A stretch of DNA of 64,000 nt, taken from positions 4,705,521-4,769,520 of the forward strand of contig VZDJ01000090.1 of assembly GCA_008694505.1 (NCBI GenBank). Reading direction: 5' to 3'. This document shows positions 1 through 12,559 of the stretch, in pieces (within the stretch, counting starts at the first letter, position 1; each line of letters opens with the position of its first letter). Both the position numbers and the translations under genes were made by a program. The notes beneath the pieces are model-generated. The model was given only the letters and a program-made list of their open reading frames with translations. It ran no database searches and was not told where the DNA came from. The stretch is from Cyanoderma ruficeps (Eukaryota > Chordata > Aves > Passeriformes > Timaliidae).

Positions 1-3000
1 CTGGTGAAACATGGGATACAGAGGTTTAGCTGGACATACTCAAGTGAACTGTTGTGAAATTTTAGTGTGAATTCCTAGGTCATTTAGTGACCTTAGCATG
101 AAGACTAGCATTTACTATGGAGTTTTCTTAATATCTCTGTCTTGGGATGGGCTTGGGCCTTGCCAGGAGGCTTCCAATGCTCAAAAAAGACTGGAGCAGT
201 CACTTCCTCTCTTTGTCAGTAGAAACCCAGTCTAAAAAGATTGGTGTGTGGATTAATAGAAGTAGGTTTGATACAAAGCAAAGGGGGACAAGAAACAGAG
301 TTATTTGTTGAGAAACAAATTAGAAGCAAAACAAGAAACAGTGATATTTGTTGTCTGAAGAGAGCATTTGTTGCTTCAGAGATATCTTCTTTTGTGTTCT
401 AAAATTCTTCACGGAGGAAAAGGAGAGTTTTATGTGGAGTTGTTTATGGCCATAAAAATTTGAGGTTTGGGGACTGAGACAAATGGTGACTTTGGATAAA
501 AAACCACCAGTTGAGTGGAAGGAATAGTGGGGGGAACACTCCCCTCTCACAAAAAAACTTAAGAAAGTTTATGATTTGTAGTTTGGTGACCATCTCTCTG
601 TTCCTGTGTGTCTCCTATGCTCACATGGGCTCTATATGGTTTTCCATGCTATTATAAAAATTACATGAGCTGCTTTAAGGGTTTCAGCCTTCATTGGTCT
701 TTCTCTTGGTAAGAGGCTCCTTTTGATTCACACTTTCCATTTTCCCCCTTCCTTTTAAGAAAGAGAACTTTAGTTTGGACTGCCTTTTCAAATTGGAAAA
801 AGAGATTTAGGATCGAGTAAATTTCTACTCCATTTTAATAGCTGTGATTCTCTAAGTGATGAAATTCATTCTTTCCAGGGATGTTGTAAAAGCCCAGTCC
901 CTGCCAAACCTACCCTTCTTGGCTGCCAGTATATTTGCTCTTTCTCTTGGGGCAGATTCTTGAACCACTCTTCTATGGCTGTTGGAATATAATCCCTCAG
1001 ATCTTTTGTGGTATTCGTGTGTCCAGGAAGCAAACACTGTGTTACGTCTCAGCAGGATCCCCATTTATACCCAAGGTAAAGAGAAGTTTCTTGCTCTATT
1101 CTTTTCCCTTCATCATCCTTCCTCTCTCTTTGTTCCTTGATCCTGACTTAGTTGCACCTATGTTAGGAATACTGCGAAGCAGTAGTTAGGGATGATGAAA
1201 AGTGTTGCACCTGATGATCAAATGCTGGGCCCTCAGAGCCATTCTTATAGGCAAACTCCCAACCAAGCTGCCTGAGACCTTCATGGAAGGCTGGTCTGGC
1301 TGGAAGGGTAGAGGTTTAGCATCAGTCATGCTGTCCTTTGGATGTGATAAAGGCTTCAGCCATTTCCCCAGGGCACTAATGCAAAAGATTATAAAGCTGC
1401 TCTATAATTTTTGTCTATTCAGAATTTAAGCTACCATCAATCATCTCAAGTTTTTAGTGTCAAATAAGATAATGTAGCCAACTATATTATTAGGAAGAGA
1501 TGTGTTTCTGAAGCACTGAGCGTCTGTGGGTGCATCTGAATAGCACTTAACAAGATATGCAATCTCTCATTGACAGTGCTATTAAAAGAGCTTCAGTTTG
1601 TGGAGGCAGACTCTAACTCAAGGAAGCTGTGCTGAGGGATACGGCCATCTACTACTTCAACTGCAGCCTGAATTTTTGGAGGGAATGGAAGGGAGGGAAA
1701 TAAACAAGGAAGAAAGATTGAGCCCTCACCCAGTCTGTGAAAATATTTTTTTTCCGCTGTCTCAGCATGAAATAGCTCCAGGGTCTGAAGAACCTTGGTT
1801 GGAAAGTGGTGTGGCAAAGATCTGGTTAGCCAGGCCTGATGGTCACTCCCAGTGAAGCACGTCTCTGGTTTTGCTCTTTCTAACACAGCATTTTGTACTG
1901 ATGCAAGGTCCTGGAGTGGTGGATAGCTCTGTGTAGATAGACCAACTGCTTGGGTAGCTAGAGGCAAACCTTCTGCTCACTTCAGCATAATTCTTGATGG
2001 AAGCTTTTCCTCAACTGGAAAGCAGCCAGTCAGAGCTGTCCCAGCCTCTTCAGGGATCATGTGGGGTGATGAGAGGGGAAAACAAAATAGACACAGGAAG
2101 AGATGTGAGGATGAGTGAGAAAGGGATACGTAAGCAGGTCCAGGAGAAGGAGGAGGTGTGTGGAAGAGACCATTGTCAGAGAAGGTGTTGCATCCCCAGG
2201 GTGTCCATGCACCACCCATCCTGACAAATGGGTGGCCCACACTGGAACAGAGATACCCAAAAGGAACTGCAGCTTTTGGAAGACCTGGGTTGGAGAAGAG
2301 GAAACAAGCAGAAAGCAAAGGAGAAAGAGAACAGTAAGAAATAAGAAGCTGCAGCAAGAAAGTATCATCTACCAACCCAGTCTCCTGAGCTCCCCATCCC
2401 AGCCACCCAAGGGGCTTGCTGTGAGTAAGTGCAATGTGTGGCCATGATAAGGAAAGGGGAGACTGGCTGGCTTGTGCGTGTGAAGATGTGTTGTACTGCT
2501 GTGGACCCCAGGGAACTGCAAAGGAAGAGGTTTACCTAAGTGTCTGTGTAATTGCTTGTCATCTCTGTTTCCCAATGCCTGAAAGAGTAAATAAAAGTTT
2601 ATGTTAATTGCCAATAAATCAAATTAAGTGAAATTCCCAAAGTCAATACTATTTTGCCCATGACATTTTGGAACTTACTTTTGTCAAGTGTTTCTCCCCC
2701 AGGATTATTTATTACCCCCTTCACCTCATGATTTGCCTAAATTTTAATAAGTAATGAGGTAGGTTCTTCAGTTTCAGAGGGTTCTATAACATTATGACTC
2801 TGTGGAGGCTCCAAACATGCTCTGATTATTATTTTTTCCCCCAATGGTATCAAAACAAGCCTGCAGATCTAATGCTAGGCAAGAGCTGAGAAAACATTTA
2901 TTTGCCTCCTTCCCTTTAGTGCTTCTTCTCTAATAGAAATACTGAGTTGATTGCCTGTAAAATCTCATAGAGCCTTTGCACAATAGTGACCAGAGGAGAA

Positions 3001-3659
3001 AAAACAGGGCTCATCATGTCATGTACTGCCAAGTGACTTAAGGGGTAGTGACTGTACTCATTGTGCTTTATAGTATAATGAGAAGAGATACCTGTATTGA
3101 TCTCTTAAGCCATAAAAATGATGTATGGGTTGTTTCATGTCATTGATATGTAACAGTCACTGGTGAACTTCTGTCACAGGCATGGATTTGGGGTAACAAA
3201 GAGGTGGCACAATGACACTACCACTGGCCTCCATGCTAGGCTTTTCCATATGGCTTTGCTTGCTCCTGACACAAGATTTTCCATTGCATCTGAATGTGCT
3301 CAGGGCCATGGCTGGGTTTGATATAAGGCTAAGGATGAAGAGAGGGTTATACAGACAGTTGCTTCTTTTAGTTCTGTTTCCTTCCAGCAGCTAGCAGCAA
3401 AGAGATACAACTTTGGATTTTTTAAAAATTATTTTGGTTGCTCTCTGAGGCTTTTGTTTTAATATTGAAAATTTCTCCTATTCAGCACAGTTGTCCTCGG
3501 AGCCAGCAGCCAGACTCCTCTCTAGTGAGAATAGTGATTGAAGGCACCATAGAAAATGCCTCTTTGTTTTGGAGTTTTTGTTTTCCTTCTAAAAAAATTC
3601 TGAATAGACAGATTAATTCCCAGCTATTATAGTGATAATGACCTTTATATTAAAATAAA
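1..3659. other. Unique noncoding DNA, no gene recognised
   Basis: I see no recognisable exon, RNA gene or transposon here. Short open frames at 1593-1967 and 1977-2447 occur on both strands in the same DNA, have unlike compositions and carry no domain, which is what chance frames look like. A mildly purine-rich stretch lies around 2080-2360. The sequence is AT-leaning and without clear tandem repeats. Confidence 0.5.
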
Positions 3660-4250
3660 AACAATAATAATGGCCATGAGGGTCTCCAGCTAGGTCATTT
3701 TGGAGCCCCTGGTGCTGGAGGCCAAGTGCCTGGCCAAAAAAAATCACATCTCTAAAAATAATTGGCTCCAGCAACAGAAAGAGAGAGCAGAAAGAAGAAA
3801 GGATAAGTCAGCAGGTCAGATGGTGAAGTTGCAGGCGTTCATATCTAAATAGTCTCCTGATGTACCATTTTGTTCCTAATGACACAGGATTAGGAGAGGA
3901 ACATTATTGAGGTTTTATCGAACGTGTAAGTGAACAACACAGCCCAACCCCATCCTGTTCCCTCCTTCTTCAGCCCATATTGTAAAGGACTTTAAGGATT
4001 TGGGAAGCCGGATTTAGCAGCTGAAAGTAATTTGCTCCCTCCCTTCCTCCTCCATCCCCTTTCCCATTGCCCCCTCCATTTCCTATTTCTGTTTCATTCG
4101 GTAATTAACCTTTTGAATAATCTCCTGTGCTGAGCTGGCTAAGCTGCGCTTCTATTTTCCTATTGTTGAGTGTCCTTAAGACAGAAGCTGGACCGAGTGT
4201 CTTGATTGACTGACAAGCAGAGCTATCTGGAAGGCAGGAAAGTTTAGCAG
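3660..4250. promoter_or_regulatory. Candidate conserved noncoding/enhancer-like block
   Basis: This block is dense in textbook transcription-factor words. There is a perfect MEF2-type site (CTAAAAATAA) at 3752-3761, a homeodomain core in GGTAATTAACC near 4100, a SOX-like ATTGTT near 4160, an E-box CAGCTG near 4018, and a PBX/MEIS-like TGATTGACTGACA near 4204. A pyrimidine-rich tract lies at about 4034-4090. It has no open frame worth calling. The motifs are seen in the sequence. That the block is conserved or active is inference from motif density and needs an alignment to other amniotes. Confidence 0.28.
4034..4090. repeat. Pyrimidine-rich tract
   Basis: Nearly uninterrupted C and T runs, for example the CTCCCTCCCTTCCTCCTCC portion, with few purines. 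This is low-complexity DNA inside the enhancer-like block. It could serve as a polypyrimidine tract or take up an unusual helical form, but nothing else supports a role. Confidence 0.5.
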
Positions 4251-6360
4251 GAGCAAGGGGTGGTGGGAGAAAGGAGTGTTAGGTGTCCTACGACAAGGGG
4301 GAGAAAGTGTTAAAAGTTGTGCTGTGAGGTTTTTGTTCATTATATCCAGTGTTGCTCTTCATAGGATGTTGTGTTCTTAGATTTTATGCAATAAGGGCCA
4401 AATGTGCTGTAATCTGACTGAAGCAGGTAGCAGCACCTTGAGCAGTGTAAGCAGGGAAAGGATTTGCTCCCCTCATGTCCTTTTCCTTCAAGGACGAACT
4501 GGTGTTTTTCCATCTCCATTCATTTTTTCTTCTTTACTGTGTTTCAAAATATATTCTGACCCCTCTGTTTAAGTTATCTGAGAGCAGTGATTTTATACAA
4601 AGTTGTTCATTATTCTCAGTTGTTAGATAGTTTGTGTGATTGAATTTTAGGCTCTGGTTTATTTGAGAATGTATTTTAACTGAGTATCTACTCCTAATTC
4701 CCCATGCCATTTGATAGATTGATGATGTTGTATGACATTATTCCTATTCCTGTATCAGTGAGTCTAAACACACTACAAGAGGTTTCATCCTTTTGCCTGT
4801 TCACAAATTGTCTATGAATATTTATCTGTAAGTATTCAGTGACTCTGGTATGCATTGCACACTGAACACTGTTCCAGATATCTGCAAGGCCATTTCTGAA
4901 GAGAATGTGTGCATTGAGATGTGACTGGGTTTAGGGTTTTCACAAGCTTTTTAATGTTATCTGCGTTTCCATCTCTAAATAACCATCTCTATCCTTTCTG
5001 TCTTTGCATACAATTTTCTTCAATCTTGCATACAATTCACCAAAAAAAAAAAAAAGAGATCCTAAGCCTGTCTTTCTGAAAGGAACCACCTGATCTTGCT
5101 TCTTCTTGAGACCCTTTTTTCCTCTCTATTAAACGAGTTTCATCCCATTGAGCCACGTGGTGCTGACTGTGTAGAAAGCATGCTGTAAAATAAAGTTGTG
5201 TTGCTGACCACTGGGGAAAACAGAAAGTGTGCAGGAGTCCTGGGTGAAATATTATTTGTGAACAACCACCTTGTTGGCCCCACTAGTGGCAGTCACATCC
5301 ACATAGCTGAAACTGCGGGCAAGACACCTGAGCTGTGCATTGTAGTGCAGTTCCTGTGCAAGTGAACAGGGCCTTGTGTAGGCAGGAGTGCCCATGCTGA
5401 CAAGCTTGCTCAGATGTTTGTAAGCTGAGCCTGTAATTTGCAAGCAAGAGGCAAAGCTTGATGGTGCAGGTTCATATATCCCTCCTGAGGTTCATATTTC
5501 CTTCCTGAGTCGCCTCTTCAATGTAATGTTGCTCCTTTCTACTCTGGGCTATTAATATCAATAATCTTTAGATCTGGCCCCCTGCAAATAAGGCTTTTTA
5601 AGCAAAATACATTTATGATGAGTGCTTCCTCATATTGCAAGTTTTTGTCTACATTCTGTTTGGAAGTCTCAGTGAAGCAGTGATACTGTGTTGAATACTC
5701 ATCCTTACAGAGCTGTGTTACCATTTGTAAACTTTCTGTGCAGCAGCTGAAACTCCTGCTTGGCATGGCTCTTTCTGGCACACAGGCATGGTTGTCTGAA
5801 GGACAGCAGTGGCATTTCATTGAATGGGAGGATAGGCTTGGAGAAGGAGTCAAAATCACTACATGAAAATTAAAAAGTGGGTTGCAGTGTCAAGATGGGA
5901 GAGAGCCTGGGTGGGGGACCCAATGAATAGGAGATTTTCAGTTGTGCTTGATGCTTGTAGCTTCACCATCAAGTTTCCCCATTTTCTGGTGAAAAATCTA
6001 GAAAAAATTAATGCACCCTAGCTCCTTTAAACAAAGCAGTCTTTGGTTTTCTGTATGCATCTAGCAGCATTGATCTGTGTTTAGTAAGAGTAGTTCCTAT
6101 GTACCACAAAGAACTGCATGGTTAATAATGTTGAAGTGGTGATAGGTGTTGCCAGCGGGGAACACAGGAGATTTAAACATGCTGAAACCAAAAGCCTCAG
6201 TCAGATGGCTGAGCTCCCAACACTGTGGTTACTAGGTGCTGTAGAACTCGTTGCCTGGTGTCTGTGGAAGGTGCTGCACTAGTGATGTCACAGGATTCCA
6301 CCCAAAGAGACCTGACAAGAGTAAGGGGTAGCTCTGCAGGCCCTGGTTGTACAGTGCCCA
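4251..6360. other. Unique noncoding DNA with short duplications
   Basis: No gene is recognised. The stretch contains a 14-base A run at 5042-5055, a degenerate repeat of the word TTGCATACAATT near 5000-5037, and a 2 x 20 bp tandem duplication at 5469-5508. The minus-strand open frames at 5252-5443 and 5539-5859 have no domain. The part just before 6361 may be the decayed beginning of the CR1 ORF1 that follows, but I cannot show it. Confidence 0.45.
5469..5508. repeat. Tandem duplication, 2 x 20 bp
   Basis: The unit at 5469-5488 is repeated at 5489-5508 with 18 of 20 bases the same (differences at unit positions 10 and 14). It looks like a simple slippage duplication that has since picked up two changes. 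Confidence 0.85.
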
Positions 6361-7048
6361 GTGCCTGCCCAGAAAGCTGGGGTTGAGGGTCATCTCCTCT
6401 GCAGAAGGTGTGTCCTTGTCAAGGAGCTGTGTGACCAGGTCGAGATACACGAGGAAGTTAGTAGGTTGAATAGCATTTTGACAAGAAGGAAATAGAGAGG
6501 ATAACCCCAGGGGCTTTACAGACACAGGGGATGCAGGTGGGCTCTGCGCTGCATCTCACAACAAATCAGAAGTCAGAGAGGAAAACTGGAAAACAGTCAC
6601 TCTCCATAGAGCTCCTATTCCTTCTGATGACTTGACATTAAAATTGGGTTTAGTGCCCTCCAAGCTGAGGAGGAGATGGGTAAGACTTTGGGTGAAGCAA
6701 CTGAGTCCCCCAGACCTGAGCCACACAGGATTGCCTGGGTGAAGTGGCAGGCAGTCGAAGTGGGTGACTCCCTTCCCCAGGGGAGAGAGGGCATCCAACC
6801 CTGACTGGTTTTCCAGAGAATCTTGATCCCTGTCTTGGGCTCAAATCAGAGAATTCATGGAAAGGTTGTCGAGGCTTGTCAACATATGTGACTGTTACTC
6901 CCTGTTGGTCTTTCACATGGGCAATGATGATACCAAAGGTAAATTGGTAATCATCAAGCATGATTTCAGAGCCCTGGGGATGTTTGTCAAGGATCTGGGT
7001 GGACAGGTGGTTTTCTCCTCAATATTGCCAGTCAGAGTAAATGGTGAG
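6361..7048 (+). pseudogene. CR1-type LINE ORF1 fossil (CxxC, coiled coil, SGNH/GDSL esterase)
   Basis: This is a decayed copy of the first protein of a CR1-family non-LTR retrotransposon. In living elements this protein binds the element RNA and carries an esterase-like SGNH domain. The parts follow in the right order but in shifting frames. 6361-6489 is frame 1, with a CRRC motif and then a heptad-like stretch (KELCDQVEIHEEVSRLNSI), ended by TAG at 6490-6492. 6578-6640 is frame 2, with the ENWKTVT block. 6649-6801 is frame 1, with a linker and an intact GDSL motif at 6763-6774, ended by TGA at 6802-6804. 6812-7047 is frame 2, with a TGA at 6824-6826, then the RLSRLVN, LLVFHMGNDD and DFRALG blocks and the QVVFSSILPV strand. 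The block III motif, normally G-T-N-D, reads G-N-D-D, so the conserved Asn is displaced. The C-terminal D-x-x-H block is missing because the sequence jumps to the CR1 3' end. Family assignment rests on recalled resemblance to avian CR1 ORF1, not on a search. Confidence 0.8.
6763..6774 (+). other. GDSL nucleophile motif of the fossil esterase
   Basis: The codons GGT GAC TCC CTT spell G-D-S-L, the block I motif holding the catalytic serine of SGNH hydrolases. It sits after a short hydrophobic-type run (QAVEV), as expected for strand 1 of the fold. It lies 28 bases before an in-frame stop, so it is a relic and not a working active site. Confidence 0.75.
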
Positions 7049-7054
7049 AGAAAA

Positions 7055-7320
7055 ACTGAATGGAATAAGAGACAATGGGCAGAAACTGGAACACAGGAAG
7101 TTCCACCTGAACCTGAGGAAGAACTTTACTGTGCAGGTGACTGAGTACTGCAACAGGTTGCTCAGAGAGGCTGTGGAGTCTCCCTCACTGGAGATATTCC
7201 AGAAACACTGGGTACAATCCTGTGCAATATGTTCTAGGATGACCCTGCTTGATTTGGGAGGTTGGCCCAGATAATCCATTGTGGTCCCATCAATCCTTGC
7301 CCATTCTGTGATTCTGTGAA
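7055..7320 (+). mobile_element. CR1 LINE 3' end
   Basis: This is the 3'-terminal part of a CR1 retrotransposon on the plus strand. The characteristic words appear in order: GACAATGGGCAGAAACTGG, ACACAGGAAGTTCCACCTGA, GAGGAAGAACTTTACTGT, CTCAGAGAGGCTGTGGAGTC, and finally two tandem octamers ATTCTGTG at 7303-7310 and 7311-7318, the recognition end used by CR1 reverse transcriptase. It follows the ORF1 fossil directly on the same strand. The element therefore either lost ORF2 and the intervening DNA by internal deletion, or two CR1 fragments lie side by side. Confidence 0.93.
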
Positions 7321-10300
7321 GTGAAAAACCTTGAAAAACTTCTTTTTTTTTTTCTGCATGCAAAATAACCCTGGGAAATAAGCCACCTTCACATTTTAGA
7401 GCCAATTCAGAACTAATTTATTATATTTATTTTTTAATTGCTCCCCTGTGACATCTAACACAAGTACTCCACATAATCCTTAAGTCTGATGCTCTCTCAG
7501 CCAAATAGGAGAGTAGTACTTTTTTTCCTACCCCCCAGGTGATCATTTTCTGCTGTGCTCTTGAATGAGAATGTATGTTCCTTGGGGTAGGAAATTATAC
7601 TTTTGTTTTGAGCCTGACTGTAAGTGTGATTAAAGTAGCCATTTGTTTTAGTGTTATCTGGTAAATTGGTTCTCTAATTCATAAGGTCATCCCTGTGAGG
7701 AACTACATCTGCTTTTCTTGATACTCTGTCAAGACTTTCATGATATTTCTGAGCTCAAATTGTTGGAAGATTTTCTGCTCTTGCTTTTGCTCAGCTGATA
7801 ATTTTGCTTTTTTTTCTTCATAGGTAAGTCTTTGGGCTTTCTAATCCTCCCCTGATTGTCTTTAAAGTAATGGTAAGTTATTTAATTTGAGTGCTTTTTG
7901 CAATAACATCACTATGTAATTTGGATTGGCAACAAAACTGCCGTGTCGTGTGCTTGCATGTGCTAAATTTGGGAGGGGAAAAGAGAGATGAGTAGACATG
8001 CACAGCTTGTTCTGAATCCTAGAAACTGTTAAACATCTTGATGCAGTTGAGCATAGCTGTGATAAATACCAGTATCTCACTGTAATTAGCATCCATCAAG
8101 TTATGCCCAAGTATCAGAACATCCTGTCACCCAAATGGTATTGGTTACTGCTTCTATGACTACCAGAGAAGGCAGCAAGCAATATGTGTGCTGGAGCTGA
8201 AGAAGTGGTTATTTGTCTGGGAGGGTTGTATTAATAAGATCCTGGCACGGCAGTGCTTTTTTGTTACAGTTTTGGTATAATGTATATGTTGCAAAACATT
8301 CAGAAACTGTCGTTGGGTGGCAAGGAGAATGATATGTTCATATAGGATAGTATATTAGTGAAGTCACTGTGATTTTTTGCTTGTCAGAAGCTTAATATGT
8401 TCCATATGGCAGCTGTCCTTTACTGTGACAACTGAGTTCTGCTGAAGGTCTGGTAAATCAGAGTAAAATAACAAGACCAGCATTCAGTCTGGACTGAATG
8501 GCCAGTGTGCACCTTGCTCAGGTCAGTCTATTGACCCCAAATGGGTGATGGAAGGCAGGGCACAGGTATTTCAGCTGGTGTTGAGATGTGTGGTATGAGA
8601 TGGGTAAGCAGGCTTTTTCTTTAGAAGAAACTTTTGATCTGTGACTTGAGCCTTGTTCATACTTAGATAACCAGTGTGGGGCATTTTCAGAAATTCTTGC
8701 TGCTTTTGGGATAAAATTCTGTTTTAGAAGTAAACCTCATAGACTGACTCCCAATGTCTACCTTATGTGATGAAGTGTTCAAATAGAATATGTCTAAAAT
8801 GCTAGTGATATGCTCAGATTAAACAAATTAATTAAGTTTGCAGAATTAGCAGTTTACTGTTCACATCAGCTGCTCTGCTGGAGATTATATCCCTCGCCAA
8901 TGATTTCACTTGCATCAGTTGAAGTGTCTGGTTTCTGATTAGATATTAAAATTACTGACTTACCTCTAAAGACTGGTTACCTGACATGTTGGAAATGACA
9001 AGATATTCATAATCCAGGCATGATCTGATGACATGACTGTGGCCTAAAACTAATTTTTGAAAAAGCCTTATTTCAATAAAAACCCCTTTTACTCAGGTAG
9101 ATATCTCATTTAGTATTTGAAGGGACTAGGTGGGAATGTGAGTTATTCAGATCCTGTACAAAAATATGTTGTGGTTTGGGTTTTTCATAAGGTGTGTAAT
9201 TCATACGTTAGGTGTGGTGCTGAAGTCAAGAGCAAATCTTTCTCTCTTCTTATCAGTATCTTTCTACATTGTTACATGGTCCATGGTCCTCATGTCTAGA
9301 GAAAGGAGTAGATAAAACTGAGCAAAGTTGTCATCTATCGTAGAATTTCAAGCTTCATTGGAATCAAAAGGTTAGAGACACTGTTTCCAGAATGGCATAG
9401 GACAAAACCCTGTTGTGTGACAGTGAAGGGAGAGTAAACCAAAGTTCCTAAAATGGCACTGAAAACTAGGGACACACCTCCTTAAAAGCACCTCAGCTGC
9501 TGATGAGCTTGTCTTCCTGAAAATCAAAGGACTCAGGGATCTGAGTGATTTGTTTTGAAAATGGGTCTTGTTTTTTTGAAAGCTACTTTTGAAAACATAC
9601 CCTACACATTTAAAATAGGTCGTTCCGGAGATATTGAAAAGACTTGTAAAGAGTTGTGATTGTTCTGGTGTTCAGGGTACTGTGGTTTGTTAGTATTTGT
9701 ACATAACCATAAATCAAGTGAAAAACTCTGAGACACTGGCATGGGGTAACTTCTACACATAATTAAGTGTGTGGGATACTTCTAATGCAATATAGTATAC
9801 ATGGAAACGTCTGGATTATCTGATTCAGCTTTTGTTAAATATTCCTTCATAAATTTGCAGTGTGATTGAGGTGGTTTTCCCTAATAGTGAAGTTGGTGAT
9901 CCCTGTCTACTTTCACTTCTCTGAAGTTTTAAAAGCCCCTCTTTAATTTCCAGTCTCAGTGTGTTCATGGCCAGTAAACATCTAATGTTCTTATGTCAAC
10001 ACGATCTCTTTGTTTAAAGAGCTCTTTTCCCTCCCTGGTGCTTAACCATGTGATGAATTTATAGTTTCTAACTGCACACCCCTCTACTCTCTTGCTACCT
10101 TTTTTCCCTCGAACTTTCTGCATGTTCACAGAGGGAATAGGGAAGGGATTCCAAGAGATCAGCTGAGCAACACAGTCTTGACAAGGTCTGAGGCAGCCAT
10201 GATGCAGCTGAACAAATCTTCACTTCAAACAGCCTGCTGTATCAAGTTTATATGGGAGAACTGGGCTATAAAAACTGCAACTCTGTGCTGCTACAACAGT

Positions 10301-12559
10301 GCTAAAGTGGCCAGATGGATGTCAACCTAGCAATATGAGGGCTCCCAAATCTGCACAGTGACATCTCATGGCATATTTAGTGCTAGTGCTCAGATGGACT
10401 TTGCTGCAATCTTTCTTGAACACAGCTGCTAGTCTGTGAGTTTTCTTTATTAATGAATCACAAAGAGGCACTGGGACTGGATGTATAGTTATAAGTGATT
10501 GCTCTGCAAATGTATTTTTTCCTCTTTGGCTTCTAAATTACCTGCTTAGTATTTTAGGGTTTGCAAGTTGATGGAAGGGTTGTGCCTAAGGGCCATTTGA
10601 GCTTCTGGAAATCTCCCCCATAAAGAAATTCTCTGTAAACCTTTCAGGGGTGAGTTTTGTTTGGGGGGTTCTCTAGATGCCTGTCCAGAGCCCGTCAGTC
10701 ACTTTATGGCCATATGTTGGCATCTGATGCAAAGATGGATTCCAAAAAGTATGCAAAGAGTGGTACCTGCCTGTGCCTTTAAAAAGCTCATGAATCTTGA
10801 GCATCTGTGCTTTGGTTTATTTTGTATCTTTGAATGAAGTTTTCTAAACAGGTGTTATTCGAGGCCTGAGGTGTAGGGTATGAGTTTCACTGAATTTCAT
10901 ATGTCTTAGGCACTGTCACACGTCTGGAAATATCACTGAGTTTTTGCATAGTTGCTTTTATTTCTAAGGCTCAAGGCAATTATTTCCTGACCATCAACAT
11001 CAACAAATGGCTTCTGTAATATATTTGCTTATTTCTTTATTTGCAGACAATTTCACTCTTTTTTTTTTTTAAATACTGCTTTTATTTCCTTCTTAAGTTT
11101 ACGTATGATAATGGTATTCAACACAGCACTAGTATCCATCCATTCTTATACTGTTTCTTATACTTTTCTCTGAAAGCTGTGTGAACCTTTAGAAAAGTGA
11201 TTGCACAAGCAAAAAAATTAATTTCAGCATAGGGACGCAGGAAAAAAATACGTATGTTCTTTCTGAAGGTTTGTGGCGTGATGCAGTCCTGAACAAAAGT
11301 GTCATGGTGTGAGGTAGTAATCAAAAATCTGCTCGATGAATTACACCTCAGAGTTTTCTTTATGGGATACCATGGGATGCATGCCAGATAATTTCCTTAA
11401 GGGTGGAAGTAAAGATGTGTGTTAGGTGTTCCAGTATCTGGATGTTTCTGGGGTGAGTTGCTGAGTATCCCTGGCCCTTCACTACTGGATCATCCCTGCT
11501 GCTGGTAAGTGTGGATCAGGCATTTGGTGCTCAGTGCATCATATAAATTTACTGAGATTAATCTGCAGAGTCTCTTGCCAAGCATCTAGTGCCTGCTAAG
11601 CTGTTTCCTGCAGAAGCCAGGTGGGCACTTGGCAAGAGCTGTGCATTAACAGCGGGAAGTGCCAGCTCAGATTGGATCATGTGCAACCCACCAACCACCC
11701 CAGCCCCACAGAGCTGCTGCTGCTGTTTGTATAGAGATGTTGTTCCACCCCCACAGGGGCCTGAGGACTCTGAGACATCTCATTGCCACTTGAGGACACA
11801 GACTCTGGTGTTTTGGCAGCTGCATACAGTAGTGAGTAAGAAAACACAGGCAAGTGTCAGTGTGGTGGCTGAGGGTTCATCCTGGGGCTAATGCTTTGCC
11901 CAAAAAATAAGGAATAGGATTTTGTTGACATTTCTACATCTTCCACTCAGTTGAAGTACAGGAATGTGAACTTGCATGTGTTTGGGATGACAGAATTACA
12001 TGTGTGGAATCAGGATCTGTTTTTCCATTTATCTCCAGCTTACACCCTGCAGTTTAAGTTGTCTTTAATGATTCTCAGCTTCACATTTCTGAGCTCTCAT
12101 CTGAGTGTGCCTTGGAGGATGTACTGAACCCTGACTTGCAATCAAAGCAAACATCAGAGTCACAGAAAGTTTGGCCCACAACTCCAAATGTAACACTGGC
12201 TACACAAAAAGCTGTGTTCAGCTCAGACACCCTCTGAGTGTCTCTTCCCAGTAGGTGACCATGGGCATAGCAAGTAATTCTAAGGCTGTCAGTGGCTGCT
12301 ATTCCTTAGTACCTGGTATCAGCTAAGTAAGGCTGTAGCTGTGGGTTGGAGGGCTCCAGCACAGGCCACATATCAGAGGAAAAGGAGGGAGAGAGATCAG
12401 CATCTAGCATTCTATGATGTGCTTCATTCTTGTCTCGTGTCATTCCTGCTTTCTCCTCTTGCCTGTTTTTTGCTTTCCCTTTCATAGCTCTAATATCTGT
12501 TTGTTAAAATAATCATTTTTTCTCTGCATGAGCTTCTGTCATTAGATGAAAGGTCATGG
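7321..12559. other. Unique noncoding DNA, no gene recognised
   Basis: About 5.2 kb of AT-leaning sequence without a recognisable exon, RNA gene or repeat family. Open frames are short (76 codons or fewer until 11589-11891, a 100-codon plus-strand frame without a domain). A T run of 12 lies near 11060. I see no splice-bounded coding segment that I would defend. Confidence 0.5.

Noticed and set aside
1630..1670. Possible 5S rRNA-derived word (TACGGCCAT) suggesting a 5S-headed SINE
   Set aside because: Only about ten bases match and the following 5S sequence is absent.
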